A DNA stretch of 64,000 nt. Origin: Ochrobactrum sp. CGA5 (GTDB lineage Bacteria > Pseudomonadota > Alphaproteobacteria > Rhizobiales > Rhizobiaceae). This document shows, in pieces, positions 27,023-35,689 of this stretch; within the stretch, counting starts at the first letter, position 1; each line of letters starts with the position of its first letter. A model generated the notes under the pieces. It had not been told where the DNA came from, did not search any database, and saw only the letters and a list, made by a program, of their open reading frames with translations. The stretch spans positions 248,001 through 312,000 of the forward strand of contig NZ_VCIG01000042.1 in NCBI RefSeq assembly GCF_006345815.1. The letters are read 5' to 3'. Made by a program: the position numbers and the translations under genes.

Positions 27023-28099
27023 CTAGCCCAGAATCCACGCGTTGAAGCGCTCGGTCATTTCAGAACGATTGGCGCTCCACCAGTCTTCCTGGGCGATGGC
27101 CATCTGCTTGAGATTTGCTTCGTAGGTCGGCAGAGAAGCGGCGCGTTCTTCGGGAATATGTCCGTAGGCTTCCAGATTGGTGGGGCCGTAAGCAAGAAAC
27201 TCCGTGTAGAGCGCTTGCTGTTTTGGGGCGGTACAAAACTTGACGAACTGGCGTGCAATCTCAGCGCGCGGTGATCCCTTAGGAATGCCCCAACCCTCGA
27301 TAGAATAGAGGCCCTGATTCCAGCCGATTCTGACTGGAGCGCCACCATCAATTACAGCCTGCGCACGTGCATTCCACAGCGCGATCATGTCGACTTCGCC
27401 GCTTTGGATGAGTTGGCTTGACTGCGCACCACCTGTCCACCAGACGTCTACATGTTCCTTGATCTTCTCAAGGCTGGCATAGGCGCGATCCACATCGAGT
27501 GGGTAGAGCTTGTCCAGCGGGACGCCATCGGCGAGCAGCGCTTGTTCCAGCGTATCGATGGGGTTCTTGCGCAGGGAACGACGACCGGGAAACTTATCGA
27601 CATTCCAGAAGTCGGCCCAGGACTTTGGCGCAGAAACATCGTCAAACTTGTCGGTGCGATAGGCCATGATGGTGGAGTAGACATCGACGCCAAGCCAAAC
27701 GTCGGTCAACGCTTCCGGCATGAGTCCCGGCACGTCTGCCGCATTGATATTGACTGGTTCCAGCAGGTCGCGCTTCTGGAGAATGTCACGGGCCGAAAGC
27801 GTCAGCGTACAGACATCCCAGCTATATGAGCCTGTTTCCACCATTGCACGGAACTGCGCGGTCGGCTCAGCATCGCGAGCAACATTCACAACCTTGATGC
27901 CGGTCGCCTTTTCGAATGGATCATAGAAAGCCTTGCGATAGCCTGGGCTGTATGGTCCGCCTGGATCGGCAACAGTAAGAGTATCGGCGGCGAATGCTCG
28001 TCTTGTCAGGACAGCCGGAGCGGCAAGAGCTATGCCAAGTCCACTGCCCAGTTTCAACACGTCGCGGCGATGCAGCGTAATCGTCTTCCCATTTTTCAT
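27023..28099 (-). CDS. ABC importer periplasmic binding protein (PotD-like)
   Basis: 358 residues. The N-terminus HRRDVLKLGSGLGIALAAPAVLTRRAFAADT resembles a twin-arginine or Sec signal (paired Arg at 11-12, AFA-A cleavage near 37). The mature domain has LTVADPGGPYSPGYRKAFYDPFEKATG and VSAPKSWADFWNVDKFPGRRS, typical of spermidine/putrescine-type binding proteins. It is separated from the ATPase gene by a hairpin and precedes the operon genes for ATPase, fused permease and CoA ligase. Confidence 0.85.
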   Translation of the reverse strand: MKNGKTITLHRRDVLKLGSGLGIALAAPAVLTRRAFAADTLTVADPGGPYSPGYRKAFYDPFEKATGIKVVNVARDAEPTAQFRAMVETGSYSWDVCTLTLSARDILQKRDLLEPVNINAADVPGLMPEALTDVWLGVDVYSTIMAYRTDKFDDVSAPKSWADFWNVDKFPGRRSLRKNPIDTLEQALLADGVPLDKLYPLDVDRAYASLEKIKEHVDVWWTGGAQSSQLIQSGEVDMIALWNARAQAVIDGGAPVRIGWNQGLYSIEGWGIPKGSPRAEIARQFVKFCTAPKQQALYTEFLAYGPTNLEAYGHIPEERAASLPTYEANLKQMAIAQEDWWSANRSEMTERFNAWILG

Positions 28100-28183
28100 T
28101 ATTATTCCCTCCTGCAGGTATTTCAGGCTTGCATTGCGGTATAAAAGCCGCCCACCTTTATAGCGGCCGGCAATTTTGGATCG

Positions 28184-28957
28184 TCAGGATGCCTTGCGGG
28201 CAGCGCGTTCGGCGAGAAACTGTTCCATCATCCGCGCCGGTTCGCCAGATGCATATGCTTCCTTCTGGATACGCGCGCCAGCAGCAAGACAGTCGCGGAA
28301 TCCGTCTTCGGTCATTTCCCGGAAACGCTGCTTGTCGAGGCGCATAGCAACCGGCGGCTTGGCGGCTAGCTCACGCGCAAGGGCAAGCGCTTCGTCCAGA
28401 ACCTTGTCCTGATCGACGATCCGATTGATGATGCCAATGGCATGGCATTCATCAGCATTCATAAGGCGACCGCTGAGCGTCAGATCAATGGTACGTGCGA
28501 GGCCGAGTATCTCGCGCATGATCCATGGACCGGTGGTGCTGGCAATACCTGAATTGATTTCCGGCTGCCCCATACGAACGGCCGGATGACCAATGCGAAA
28601 GTCGCAGATGAGCGCAACCTGAAATGCAGAACCGGCGGCGACACCGTTGAGTGCTGCGATCAGCGGCTTGGACAACGAACGCATACGGTTGTAGAGCTGC
28701 TCCCATTCCCCGACCCATTCCTTGCCCCGTTCGGCGTCGAAAGTACGTGTCTCGTTAAGATCCTGTCCGGCGCTGAATGCACGATCGCCTGCACCCGTCA
28801 GAATGATCGCTCGAATCTCCGCATTGTTCTCGAATGCATCGAATGCCTCGATCAACTGACGGCGCATGGCACTGTGCCAGGCATTCAGAATTTGCGGGCG
28901 ATTGAGGGTAATAATGCCGACCTCGCCGCGACGCTCCGTCAGAATAAAGCGATCCAT
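28184..28957 (-). CDS. Enoyl-CoA hydratase/isomerase family protein
   Basis: 257 residues from the ATG at 28955-28957, preceded by GGGAGAA; upstream in-frame sequence is AT-rich operator DNA. Crotonase-fold motifs: RAFSAGQDL oxyanion segment (about 60-68), ALNGVAAGSAFQVALICDFRIG (about 100-121). The usual Glu pair region reads GQPEINSGIASTTG. The protein would hydrate or isomerise the CoA thioester made by the ligase at 22550, acting in the same catabolic route. It is the first gene of the minus operon, facing the IclR gene. Confidence 0.83.
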   Translation of the reverse strand: MDRFILTERRGEVGIITLNRPQILNAWHSAMRRQLIEAFDAFENNAEIRAIILTGAGDRAFSAGQDLNETRTFDAERGKEWVGEWEQLYNRMRSLSKPLIAALNGVAAGSAFQVALICDFRIGHPAVRMGQPEINSGIASTTGPWIMREILGLARTIDLTLSGRLMNADECHAIGIINRIVDQDKVLDEALALARELAAKPPVAMRLDKQRFREMTEDGFRDCLAAGARIQKEAYASGEPARMMEQFLAERAARKAS

Positions 28958-28997
28958 TTTGTTCTCCCTTGGATTTCGCGCTGTAAACACTGTATTT

Positions 28998-29014
28998 TTA
29001 TTGCAATGCAATAA
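28998..29014. promoter_or_regulatory. Perfect 17-bp palindrome, candidate operator for the divergent IclR regulator
   Basis: TTATTGCA-A-TGCAATAA, perfectly symmetrical, set in a strongly AT-rich 130-bp region between the enoyl-CoA hydratase and IclR genes. It lies about 40 nt upstream of the hydratase start. Palindromes of this length are typical IclR binding sites; binding itself is inferred. Confidence 0.65.
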
Positions 29015-29118
29015 TTATTATTTTATAGTGTGAATAGGTCTATTTTGTATGTCAAGCATCTTTTAAAATGTTTGAGCATCCTGTTATTAATCGGCAATTA
29101 TCATGAGCGAGTTTTCAC

Positions 29119-29943
29119 ATGGCGCGCAAAGCGGAAAAGTCAGTAAAATCAATTACCCAGAACCGTAGCGACGATCGCGATCCGCTGCTTGTGCAGTCTG
29201 TCGAAAAGGCCTTTCGGGTGCTGCGTTCATTTGACGGAAGCCGTCCAAACCTCAGCCTGTCTCAAATTGCCGAGGAGACAGGGCTGGACATCAGTGCGGC
29301 ACAACGGTTTACGCACACACTGACGAAGCTGGGCTATTTGACGAAGAACAGCGACACCAAACGTTTCGAATTGAGCGTGAAGGCGCTTGATTTCGGCTAT
29401 CATTACAGTCGGGCAAGTGCGCTTGTCGAACGGGGGATGCCCTATCTCCTTCATCTCAGCAAGACTACGGAAGAGACGGTCAACCTGACCGTGCTCGATG
29501 AGACGGACATAGTGTTTGTGTCGCGTTTCATGAGCCGCCATGTTTTGAACAACGACGTCGTCACCGGTATGCGGTTACCTGCCTACTGTACTGCACCAGG
29601 AATTGCCATTCTGTCGGCGCTTCCTGAAGACGAGGCAAAAGACATTCTCCAGCGATCGCACCTTCATCCTTACACGCCTCACACGACGTGGAATCTTGAA
29701 GAGCTTCATGACAAGCTCAAGCTGTCGGCGGACAGGGGATATGCAACTGCGTTTGAAGAATACTTTCACGGCGACCTGTCTCTCGCTGCACCGGTTCTGG
29801 ATTCGGACGGGCGTCCTTATGGTGCAATCAATATCGCCGTTTCGCGCAGCCGCTTCACACCGGAAGAGTCAGAAGAAAAATTCGCCCCGCTTGTGACGGC
29901 CGCCGCACGCTCCATTACTCACATCACATCCGTGAAACGTTAA
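29119..29943 (+). CDS. IclR-family regulator (PcaR/PobR-like)
   Basis: 274 residues. N-terminal winged helix-turn-helix (LVQSVEKAFRVLRSFDG, LSQIAEETGLDISAAQRFTHTL) and an effector domain with TVNLTVLDETDIVFVSRFMS and AYCTAPGIAILSALPEDEA, the latter typical of IclR proteins controlling aromatic and carboxylate catabolism. Divergently transcribed from the hydratase/ABC/ligase operon, which is the obvious target. Confidence 0.88.
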   Translation: MARKAEKSVKSITQNRSDDRDPLLVQSVEKAFRVLRSFDGSRPNLSLSQIAEETGLDISAAQRFTHTLTKLGYLTKNSDTKRFELSVKALDFGYHYSRASALVERGMPYLLHLSKTTEETVNLTVLDETDIVFVSRFMSRHVLNNDVVTGMRLPAYCTAPGIAILSALPEDEAKDILQRSHLHPYTPHTTWNLEELHDKLKLSADRGYATAFEEYFHGDLSLAAPVLDSDGRPYGAINIAVSRSRFTPEESEEKFAPLVTAAARSITHITSVKR

Positions 29944-30095
29944 GCATGTCCGGGATGCTCATCTGATCCCTTATATCAGAAGCGGAGCAAAAGGGCGGAC
30001 AAGCGTTCCAACCTGCCGCCCTCATCTTCCTGGCTCAGCTGTCAGGAGATTGGTCAAAAGGGTTCGACGTTTACGTTTTCCCCTATTCGTATCCG

Positions 30096-30296
30096 TTACT
30101 GGCTAATGATGAAATCGCTGCCGTTTGCGCCCTTCCAACCGAGCTTGGGCGTATCACATTCTTCTTTGAATGACTTACTCTGCTGCGCAAAAGCGCATTC
30201 GCCCAACAAAACGTTCTTATTTTCTGGTGCAGAACTAACACAGCCAGTTCCGACTACCACCATAGCTCCAAGCAAAAAACCATTGATGCTTTTCAT
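30096..30296 (-). CDS. Small exported protein, possible lipoprotein
   Basis: 66 residues. The N-terminus MKSINGFLLGAMVVVGTGCVSS has a basic start, a hydrophobic stretch and a Cys at 19 in a weak lipobox (VGTGC). The remainder carries two further Cys that could form a disulfide. No family is recognised. Its ribosome site is poor and no homologue can be checked here, so the call rests on the signal-like N-terminus only. Confidence 0.45.
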   Translation of the reverse strand: MKSINGFLLGAMVVVGTGCVSSAPENKNVLLGECAFAQQSKSFKEECDTPKLGWKGANGSDFIISQ

Positions 30297-30410
30297 TGTA
30301 TTATATAACTCTTAGTTTCTAGTGTTCAGATTTGAAAACTGGAGCATAATTTCGGTTTTAATCGCCGATTAGCCCTTCATTTTCATGGATATTGACGATT
30401 TATACGGAAT

Positions 30411-30430
30411 ATGTGAGTGTTTACTCACAT
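30411..30430. promoter_or_regulatory. TetR-type operator upstream of the tetR gene
   Basis: ATGTGAGT-GTTT-ACTCACAT: 8-bp perfect arms around 4 bases, ending 29 nt before the ATG at 30460. The symmetrical TGAGT/ACTCA core is a common TetR-family operator pattern, consistent with autoregulation. Confidence 0.75.
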
Positions 30431-30459
30431 TGTCTACTCGCATTGGGGAAATTCAAGAG

Positions 30460-31122
30460 ATGGCCAAGCTGAACCCAACAAATCCTAGAAAATCGGCTTC
30501 GCAAGAGAGGTCGAAAATGACTGTCGAGGCGATACTGGATGCCACTGCTCGCGTTTTGGTGCGTGAAGGATATGCCCGGACCAGCACAAATCGCATCGCC
30601 GCAGTGGCCGGTGTGAGTATCGGATCGCTCTATCAATACTTTCCCAATAAGGAGTCGCTTGTGGCTGCGCTCGTCGCAAGGCACAATCGCGATATCCTGG
30701 CTCTGTTGGAAAACGCGATGCAGGAATGCGCTTCAAACGACTTGAACAGCGCCATGCGCGAGCTTATTCGCGCGATGATCGCCGCCCATCGGGTCGATCC
30801 CGAGCTCCACCGCATCTTGAAAGAAGAAGTCCCTCGTATTGGAAAACTTGCAGATGTGGAAGCTATCCGAAAGGATACGCTACATCTTGTTCGGCAGTAT
30901 CTGGAACAATGTAAGGACGACGTTCACCTTAAAGACCTTGATACGGCTGCGTTTATTTGCGTCACCACGGTGGAGACGTTGACCCATGCCATCGTCCTCA
31001 ATGATTGCGGTCACTCCCTTTCCGATGAAGCGGATATCGTGGAACATATCACCCGGATGATTGCAGGCTATCTCGGTACAGCACCACTGCCTACCCGCGC
31101 TATTCTGAAGGAAGCAGTCTGA
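30460..31122 (+). CDS. TetR-family transcriptional regulator
   Basis: 220 residues from the ATG at 30460, preceded by GGGGAAATTCAAGAG; a longer frame from 30385 would run through the operator palindrome and is rejected. The N-terminal helix-turn-helix is RSKMTVEAILDATARVLVREG...TSTNRIAAVAGVSIGSLYQYFPNKESL. The ligand-binding C-terminal domain has no recognisable specificity. There is no adjacent co-directional target gene, so beyond autoregulation its regulon is unknown; the small gene at 30096-30296 is divergent and could be controlled by the same palindrome. Confidence 0.88.
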   Translation: MAKLNPTNPRKSASQERSKMTVEAILDATARVLVREGYARTSTNRIAAVAGVSIGSLYQYFPNKESLVAALVARHNRDILALLENAMQECASNDLNSAMRELIRAMIAAHRVDPELHRILKEEVPRIGKLADVEAIRKDTLHLVRQYLEQCKDDVHLKDLDTAAFICVTTVETLTHAIVLNDCGHSLSDEADIVEHITRMIAGYLGTAPLPTRAILKEAV

Positions 31123-31808
31123 TCAATGGTTCAAACTGCGCTGGAGCGGAGCGTCTCAATCGGATCGTCAAGCTGTGGACAGCAATGGCTGCCCCTGATG
31201 TGGGGGAGTTCCCTGCCCGTGGCTCCGGCTAGCTTAACCAAAGCCGCTAATCGCAGCATTCCGCTACTGACTTCGTGACCAGCGCTTTTTGACTGTCCTC
31301 GGGCCCCTATCTGAGAGTACGACCGTCCCAGAGATAGAGCACGCCTTCGTGATTTGGCCGCGCTCTCGCAAGCAGATAATTGTCTCCGAATACCGTTTCG
31401 CGCGTCGCGAAAACGGACAAACGGTTTGCTCTGGATTGCGCCATGATTAATGATCTCACCGATGAGATACTTTGGATATTCACCATCGGGTGCTGCATCC
31501 TCTTCATCATGCGCCTTCTTTCACCTCCTCCACCTCGTAAAGTCGGTCAGGCACAAGACCTGAACACGTTACGCCCTCGCCGTCGGTCGCGTCGCCGCCG
31601 CTTTCAGGCGTTGGACTGATTTCAAGTTTCCCGACTGGAGCGAGTACATAAGTCTGCATTTGCCGGGTCTTTCGGGTGATCTTCCTATGATTCCAGCCTC
31701 CATGCCCCTTTTCGGGCTGCCACGGGATAGCTTGATCTCCTTAAAGTTCCTGAACGATACGAAACCTAACTAGCCGTTTGCTTATGTCATGCTGACGGCA
31801 CGTTTTGG
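31123..31808. other. Non-coding stretch downstream of repC and tetR
   Basis: About 690 bases between convergent tetR and repC. Short frames at 31307-31510 (minus) and 31380-31619 (plus) overlap each other and lack ribosome sites. The 12-mer ACGAAACCTAAC at 31759-31770 recurs at 36432-36443 on the other side of repABC. Nothing else is recognised. Confidence 0.5.
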
Positions 31809-32990
31809 TTAATGATTTTGCCCATTCAGAGCAGCCATGAGCATCGGCCGGATTGAGAATGAGCCACTGGCAGCCTTCTCCGTCAGAATTCGCAAATAAC
31901 CACCGGCGGATTGAATTTGTTCATAGCGCTGCAAGATATAAGCAATCACAATGGACGCGTTATGTGTTCCCAGCGTTTTCTTTGCGTGATTGTAGAGCTT
32001 TCCATCAATGCCGAGGAAACATCGTACTTTCTCTGCTGTGTTGGCTAAATCCTGCCAATGTCGGATGGATGATAAAGCATAGACGGTGATTTCTGGACAA
32101 GAACGAAGCACCATGTCGAGCGAAACCGTGGGTTCAACCGAAGCACTGATGATGTCATTCACGCGCTGGTCGATAAATTCAGGCGTTGCCTTTTCAGAAT
32201 GGGAATCTGGATTCGATTCAATTTGCTGCCGCTCATTTTGAGCTTCATTGGCGTGCAAATTTTGAACATTTTGATGAAGTTTCAATGCGTTATTGATTTC
32301 GGCACGGATGAGCTGCAAGGACTCAACCAGAGCTGCCAGCTCTTCACGCTCTGCACGACGCGGAATGCTGTCGACGATCTGGCGAAAACGATGATGAATG
32401 CCTTGCCAATCTCCAGGAAGCTTCTCCTGAGCGGCAAATTCAACAAGCTTGGTGATATCCCGGCGAAGCAAAGTCAGGCGTTCACGCATTTCACGTAACG
32501 CTGCTTTTCCCGCCCTCACCTGTTCCGCAGCCGTTTCCAGTTCACAAGCACGGGCCAATAGCGGCGTCAGTGAAAATCCGAAGGCTATCTGCACGTCACC
32601 GCCTTTCGCACGACGGGCATAACGCTTGCCATTCGGGCTGTCCTGACGAAGGATGAAACCGGAATCGACCAGCGCTGCCAAATGACGGCGCAAGGTTGCA
32701 TCGGCCATACCATGGGCACGCAATGCCAGTTGCTTGTTGGACGGAAACACAATCAGGCTGTTTTGCGCATTCAGTTCCGTTTCCGGATAGAATGACAGCA
32801 AGGCTGAAAGAACCGCCAGAGAACGATCATTCAGGCCGAATTGCGTCTTTGCTTCACACAGCCAGCGATGGAGTTGCCATTTATCGGCAACCGTTCCCGA
32901 TGCTATTTGCTGTGTGTTCTGTTGACTTGCCAACAAGGCAAGCGTCATCCTTCGACTGCCAAACGGCGTCGAGGCCAATTGAATCTCCAT
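31809..32990 (-). CDS. repC: RepC replication initiator
   Basis: 393 residues. RepC is the initiator of repABC replicons and is restricted to alphaproteobacteria. The N-terminal half has the winged-helix landmarks QLALRAHGMADATLRRHLAALVDSGFILRQDSPNGKRYARR (shown here only as segments NKQLALRAHG and LRRHLAALVDSG). The middle is hydrophilic (about 230-280) and the C-terminus is conserved (IVIAYILQRYEQI, GGYLRILTEKA). A strong ribosome site (AAGGTGAAAG) precedes the ATG at 32990. In studied repABC replicons the origin lies inside repC; an AT-rich patch at about 32200-32290 is the candidate here. Confidence 0.93.
   Translation of the reverse strand: MEIQLASTPFGSRRMTLALLASQQNTQQIASGTVADKWQLHRWLCEAKTQFGLNDRSLAVLSALLSFYPETELNAQNSLIVFPSNKQLALRAHGMADATLRRHLAALVDSGFILRQDSPNGKRYARRAKGGDVQIAFGFSLTPLLARACELETAAEQVRAGKAALREMRERLTLLRRDITKLVEFAAQEKLPGDWQGIHHRFRQIVDSIPRRAEREELAALVESLQLIRAEINNALKLHQNVQNLHANEAQNERQQIESNPDSHSEKATPEFIDQRVNDIISASVEPTVSLDMVLRSCPEITVYALSSIRHWQDLANTAEKVRCFLGIDGKLYNHAKKTLGTHNASIVIAYILQRYEQIQSAGGYLRILTEKAASGSFSIRPMLMAALNGQNH
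32200..32290. other. Candidate replication origin (AT-rich patch inside repC)
   Basis: In characterised repABC replicons oriV maps to an AT-rich region in the middle of repC. The stretch around 32255-32290 (CAAATTTTGAACATTTTGAT and following) is the most AT-rich part of this repC. Placement is by analogy only. Confidence 0.4.
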
Positions 32991-33084
32991 TTTCTTTCAC
33001 CTTCCACAAGGCAAAAGAAATCCACCCGCCGAAATGACGCTAATTACACTTGACAGTGATTCGTGGATTTGCGATTCTCTAGCT

Positions 33085-33137
33085 GCTAAACCAATGAGAA
33101 GGGCTTCCACACGGCGACGTTTGGGGGCCTTTTTCTT
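33085..33137 (+). ncRNA. Counter-transcribed antisense RNA of the repABC leader (ctRNA)
   Basis: In the 246-bp repB-repC gap, the strand opposite to repABC carries TTGACA at 33050-33055, then 17 nt, then GATTCT (weak -10). About 50 nt further, GGCTTCC pairs with GGGGGCC (two G-U pairs) and is followed by TTTTTCTTTT ending near 33137. A ctRNA of about 50-60 nt with an intrinsic terminator at exactly this position is a defining feature of repABC operons, where it represses repC translation and determines incompatibility. Ends are estimates. Confidence 0.7.
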
Positions 33138-33236
33138 TTGCTGTCTCGTTCCTCTTCCTGAACAGTTTCGACGCAAACACACTTACTATTGAACGCTACA
33201 CAAACTCACGGCAGCAACCGCCGCCGGTACGCCTAC

Positions 33237-34223
33237 TTACTTCTCCTCGCTTTGGAACGACGCATAGAGTTCGTCCAGATTGCGAGAAAGCCAATCGGCA
33301 AAACGAGGCCCGTTGGCAGCACTGAGCGCCAATGTAGCTGATTTGCCATTTTGTTTGATAACTGCGCTGACGGATTTATCTGAAGCCGTCCAGCTGACGC
33401 CGGGACGCAGAGCTGCCTTGGTTACAGGCTTCTTCTGCCTTCCGCCTTTCAGATAGCCATAAAGCTGCTCAAAGCGATCAACAGACGACGCTTTTTCAAA
33501 GGCGGAGGTTGCCAAAAGCTCTTCCGCTGCATCTTTCTTGCCCGGTATTTCGATCAGTTTGCGCAGCTCCAGCCAGCGGTCCCGACCTATGCCCTTTGCC
33601 GGGCCAATAGCGAGCAGAATATGCTCTGGAATGGCCTTCGGAATGGTCAGCATCTTCGACAGGGTCTGGTAATCGACCGTCAATGCAGCCTGTATGGCCT
33701 CACGTTCAAAGCCAAGCGCCTCCAGGCGGGCAGCAAAGAAAACACGCTCGATAAAGCTCAGATTGGCGCGGGCTGAGTTTTCCTGACCTTGGCTCAGAAT
33801 ATGTTCCAGGTCGGCGAGAGGCTTGATAACCGCTTTAACCTTGATGCCAAGCTCTCGGGCGACCCGGGCGCGCCGATGACCGAAAACGATCATATAGCGA
33901 TCGGTGGTCTCGGGATGCGGACGCACAAGAATGGGACTGTCCTGACCGCGCTCGCGAATAGCTTCCAGAAGCTCACGATATTCTTCATCATCTGTTTCAG
34001 GTAGACGATCGGCGACAAATGAGACATCCAGATTGCCGGGATCCAGCTCGACAATGGTTTCGCCATCGAGTTTCTGTGCGGCCTGTTTTGCCAGCTCGTC
34101 AATTGAAGCGGACAGAGACTTGGCGGCACCGAAGCGGCGCGATACGTTTTCGACCGGCTGCGAGGTCTGATCAGCCGCCGGTTCGTCCCGCATAACGCTT
34201 TCGAATATGTTCTTTCTCGCCAT
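33237..34223 (-). CDS. repB: RepB, ParB-like partition protein
   Basis: 328 residues from the ATG at 34221-34223, with GAGGA 7 nt upstream. ParB/Spo0J fold: the N-terminal peptide ARKNIFESVM, the box FVADRLPE and RGQDSPILVRPHP, then VFGHRRARVARELG (arginine-rich CTP-binding patch), and a helix-turn-helix region with EREAIQAALTVDYQTLSKMLTIPKAIP. It binds parS sites and works with RepA to segregate the replicon. It sits 64 nt after repA, with a copy of the 16-bp palindrome at the repA stop. Confidence 0.92.
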   Translation of the reverse strand: MARKNIFESVMRDEPAADQTSQPVENVSRRFGAAKSLSASIDELAKQAAQKLDGETIVELDPGNLDVSFVADRLPETDDEEYRELLEAIRERGQDSPILVRPHPETTDRYMIVFGHRRARVARELGIKVKAVIKPLADLEHILSQGQENSARANLSFIERVFFAARLEALGFEREAIQAALTVDYQTLSKMLTIPKAIPEHILLAIGPAKGIGRDRWLELRKLIEIPGKKDAAEELLATSAFEKASSVDRFEQLYGYLKGGRQKKPVTKAALRPGVSWTASDKSVSAVIKQNGKSATLALSAANGPRFADWLSRNLDELYASFQSEEK

Positions 34224-34274
34224 TCTCATATCCTCAAACCGGTCAGAGACCTGATTTTATTCAACATTCGCCGC

Positions 34275-34290
34275 TTTAGACGGCGGTCTA
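34275..34290. promoter_or_regulatory. Candidate parS-like palindrome, copy 1 (repA end)
   Basis: TTTAGACGGCGGTCTA, with TAGAC/GTCTA arms around GGCG, overlapping the repA stop codon. An identical 16-mer occurs at 35674-35689 upstream of repA. repABC parS sites are commonly found between repA and repB or upstream of repA. It does not match the usual GTTNNNNGCNNNNAAC consensus, so the assignment is by position and duplication. Confidence 0.6.
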
Positions 34291-35484
34291 TCGTCCCCAT
34301 GCCTCATGAATGAGGCCGCGAATCTCGGTATTGACCGCTTCCATGGCTTCCATGGCGCGATCATAAGTGCCGCGGTTCATTGATGAACGCTCAACCTCAT
34401 AAAGAGTCTGCTTGGTCAAACCAGCATCCGAAATCGCTGTCGATTTCAGCATCTGGTGCTTCAGCATATGCGAGGCGAGCATGCTCTGCATGAACCCGAC
34501 CATCTGCGCCTGGGGAACGTCGGTTGGTTCATAACGCGTGATCAGATAGCGGAACCAGTCGAGCTGTACCGCACCGCCCGCCTGACGGACGGTTTTCAGA
34601 ATATCGCCGAGCATCAGAAGGAATTGCGACATCGACATGAGGTCGAGCATCTGCGGGTGAACAGTAATCAGGACGGATGTTGCGGCAGAAAGTGCCGTGA
34701 GCGTCAGATAGCCTAGCTGGGGAGGACAGTCGATCACGACCACATCGTAGTCACTGTCCACGTCGGAGAGAGCTTGCGCAATACGGTTCCAGAAAGTCTT
34801 GCCTTCGCCGCCATTCTGCATGGCGAGCGGCGTGTCATACTCATATTCCTGAAGCTCAAGCATGGCCGGAATAATATCAAGGCCGGGGAAATTGGTCCGG
34901 CGGATGACTTCGCGAATGGGCTTCCTTTCGGAATCGTAACGAATGGCTTCGTAGAGTGACGGAAATTCGTCCAGCTCCGGCTGGATGCCGTGTAGGGCCG
35001 AAAGTGAAGCCTGCGGATCGAGGTCGATTGCCAGCACGCGGTGGCCGGTCAGAGCCATATGTTGCGCCAGATGTGCGGCCGTGGTGGTTTTGCCGGACCC
35101 GCCCTTGAAGTTGACGACGCCGATGACCTGAAGTTTTTCATTGCCGCGACGATGCGGGACATAGCGCTTCACTTCGGCGCGACCGTTCTGGTCAAGCCAC
35201 TGGCGAAGCTCCTGAATCTGTTCGACGCTATAGGCGCGGCGGCCACCTGTCAGGATGGTCGGCTCGACACCTTTGCCTTCCAGATGTAGTTTCTTAAGAT
35301 TGCTGGGTGACACACCAAGGAAATATGCAGCTTCGGCCATCGAAAACTGGCGCAACATATTCTTGCGCGCATCCGGTGGAAAATTTTCGTGACGCAGCAG
35401 GTTGAGCTTGCGAGAAATCTCGCGCCCTTGCGATAGTATCATGTCGTCAAACGACAAAGCTGCTGCTGGATTTGCGATATTCAT
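34288..35484 (-). CDS. repA: RepA, ParA-like partition ATPase
   Basis: 398 residues. The N-terminal about 110 residues form a helix-turn-helix/wing (MAEAAYFLGVSPSNLKKLHL) used in autorepression; the ATPase domain has the deviant Walker A KGGSGKTTTA at 127-136, AIDLDPQASLSALHG and VVIDCPPQLGYLTLTAL. Type Ib ParA of the repABC family. It moves RepB-parS complexes and represses the operon promoter. First gene of repA-repB-repC. Confidence 0.95.
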   Translation of the reverse strand: MNIANPAAALSFDDMILSQGREISRKLNLLRHENFPPDARKNMLRQFSMAEAAYFLGVSPSNLKKLHLEGKGVEPTILTGGRRAYSVEQIQELRQWLDQNGRAEVKRYVPHRRGNEKLQVIGVVNFKGGSGKTTTAAHLAQHMALTGHRVLAIDLDPQASLSALHGIQPELDEFPSLYEAIRYDSERKPIREVIRRTNFPGLDIIPAMLELQEYEYDTPLAMQNGGEGKTFWNRIAQALSDVDSDYDVVVIDCPPQLGYLTLTALSAATSVLITVHPQMLDLMSMSQFLLMLGDILKTVRQAGGAVQLDWFRYLITRYEPTDVPQAQMVGFMQSMLASHMLKHQMLKSTAISDAGLTKQTLYEVERSSMNRGTYDRAMEAMEAVNTEIRGLIHEAWGR

Positions 35485-35673
35485 TTACTTGAGGTCCCTA
35501 GTGACGGCATTGGAACTGATACCGCCTAAATACCGTCATTATGTCCGATTCTTATTGTATCGCAAGAGGCAGCCGAATTAACAAAGAGTTAGCGTCGACG
35601 TTTAAACTAAGGAAAATTTTATCGATTCGCTCGGAATGTTTCTATCTCTTTGTTTTTATGTATTTTTATCGAA

Positions 35674-35689
35674 TTTAGACGGCGGTCTA
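35674..35689. promoter_or_regulatory. Candidate parS-like palindrome, copy 2 (upstream of repA)
   Basis: Exact second copy of TTTAGACGGCGGTCTA, 190 nt upstream of the repA start. Two exact 16-mers only in and around repABC suggest a RepB- or RepA-binding site. Confidence 0.6.

Noticed and set aside
31307..31619. Two overlapping small frames (minus 31307-31510; plus 31380-31619, possibly a 58-residue membrane protein from 31443)
   Set aside because: They overlap in opposite orientation, lack ribosome sites, and the plus one ends in a run of Pro and Arg.
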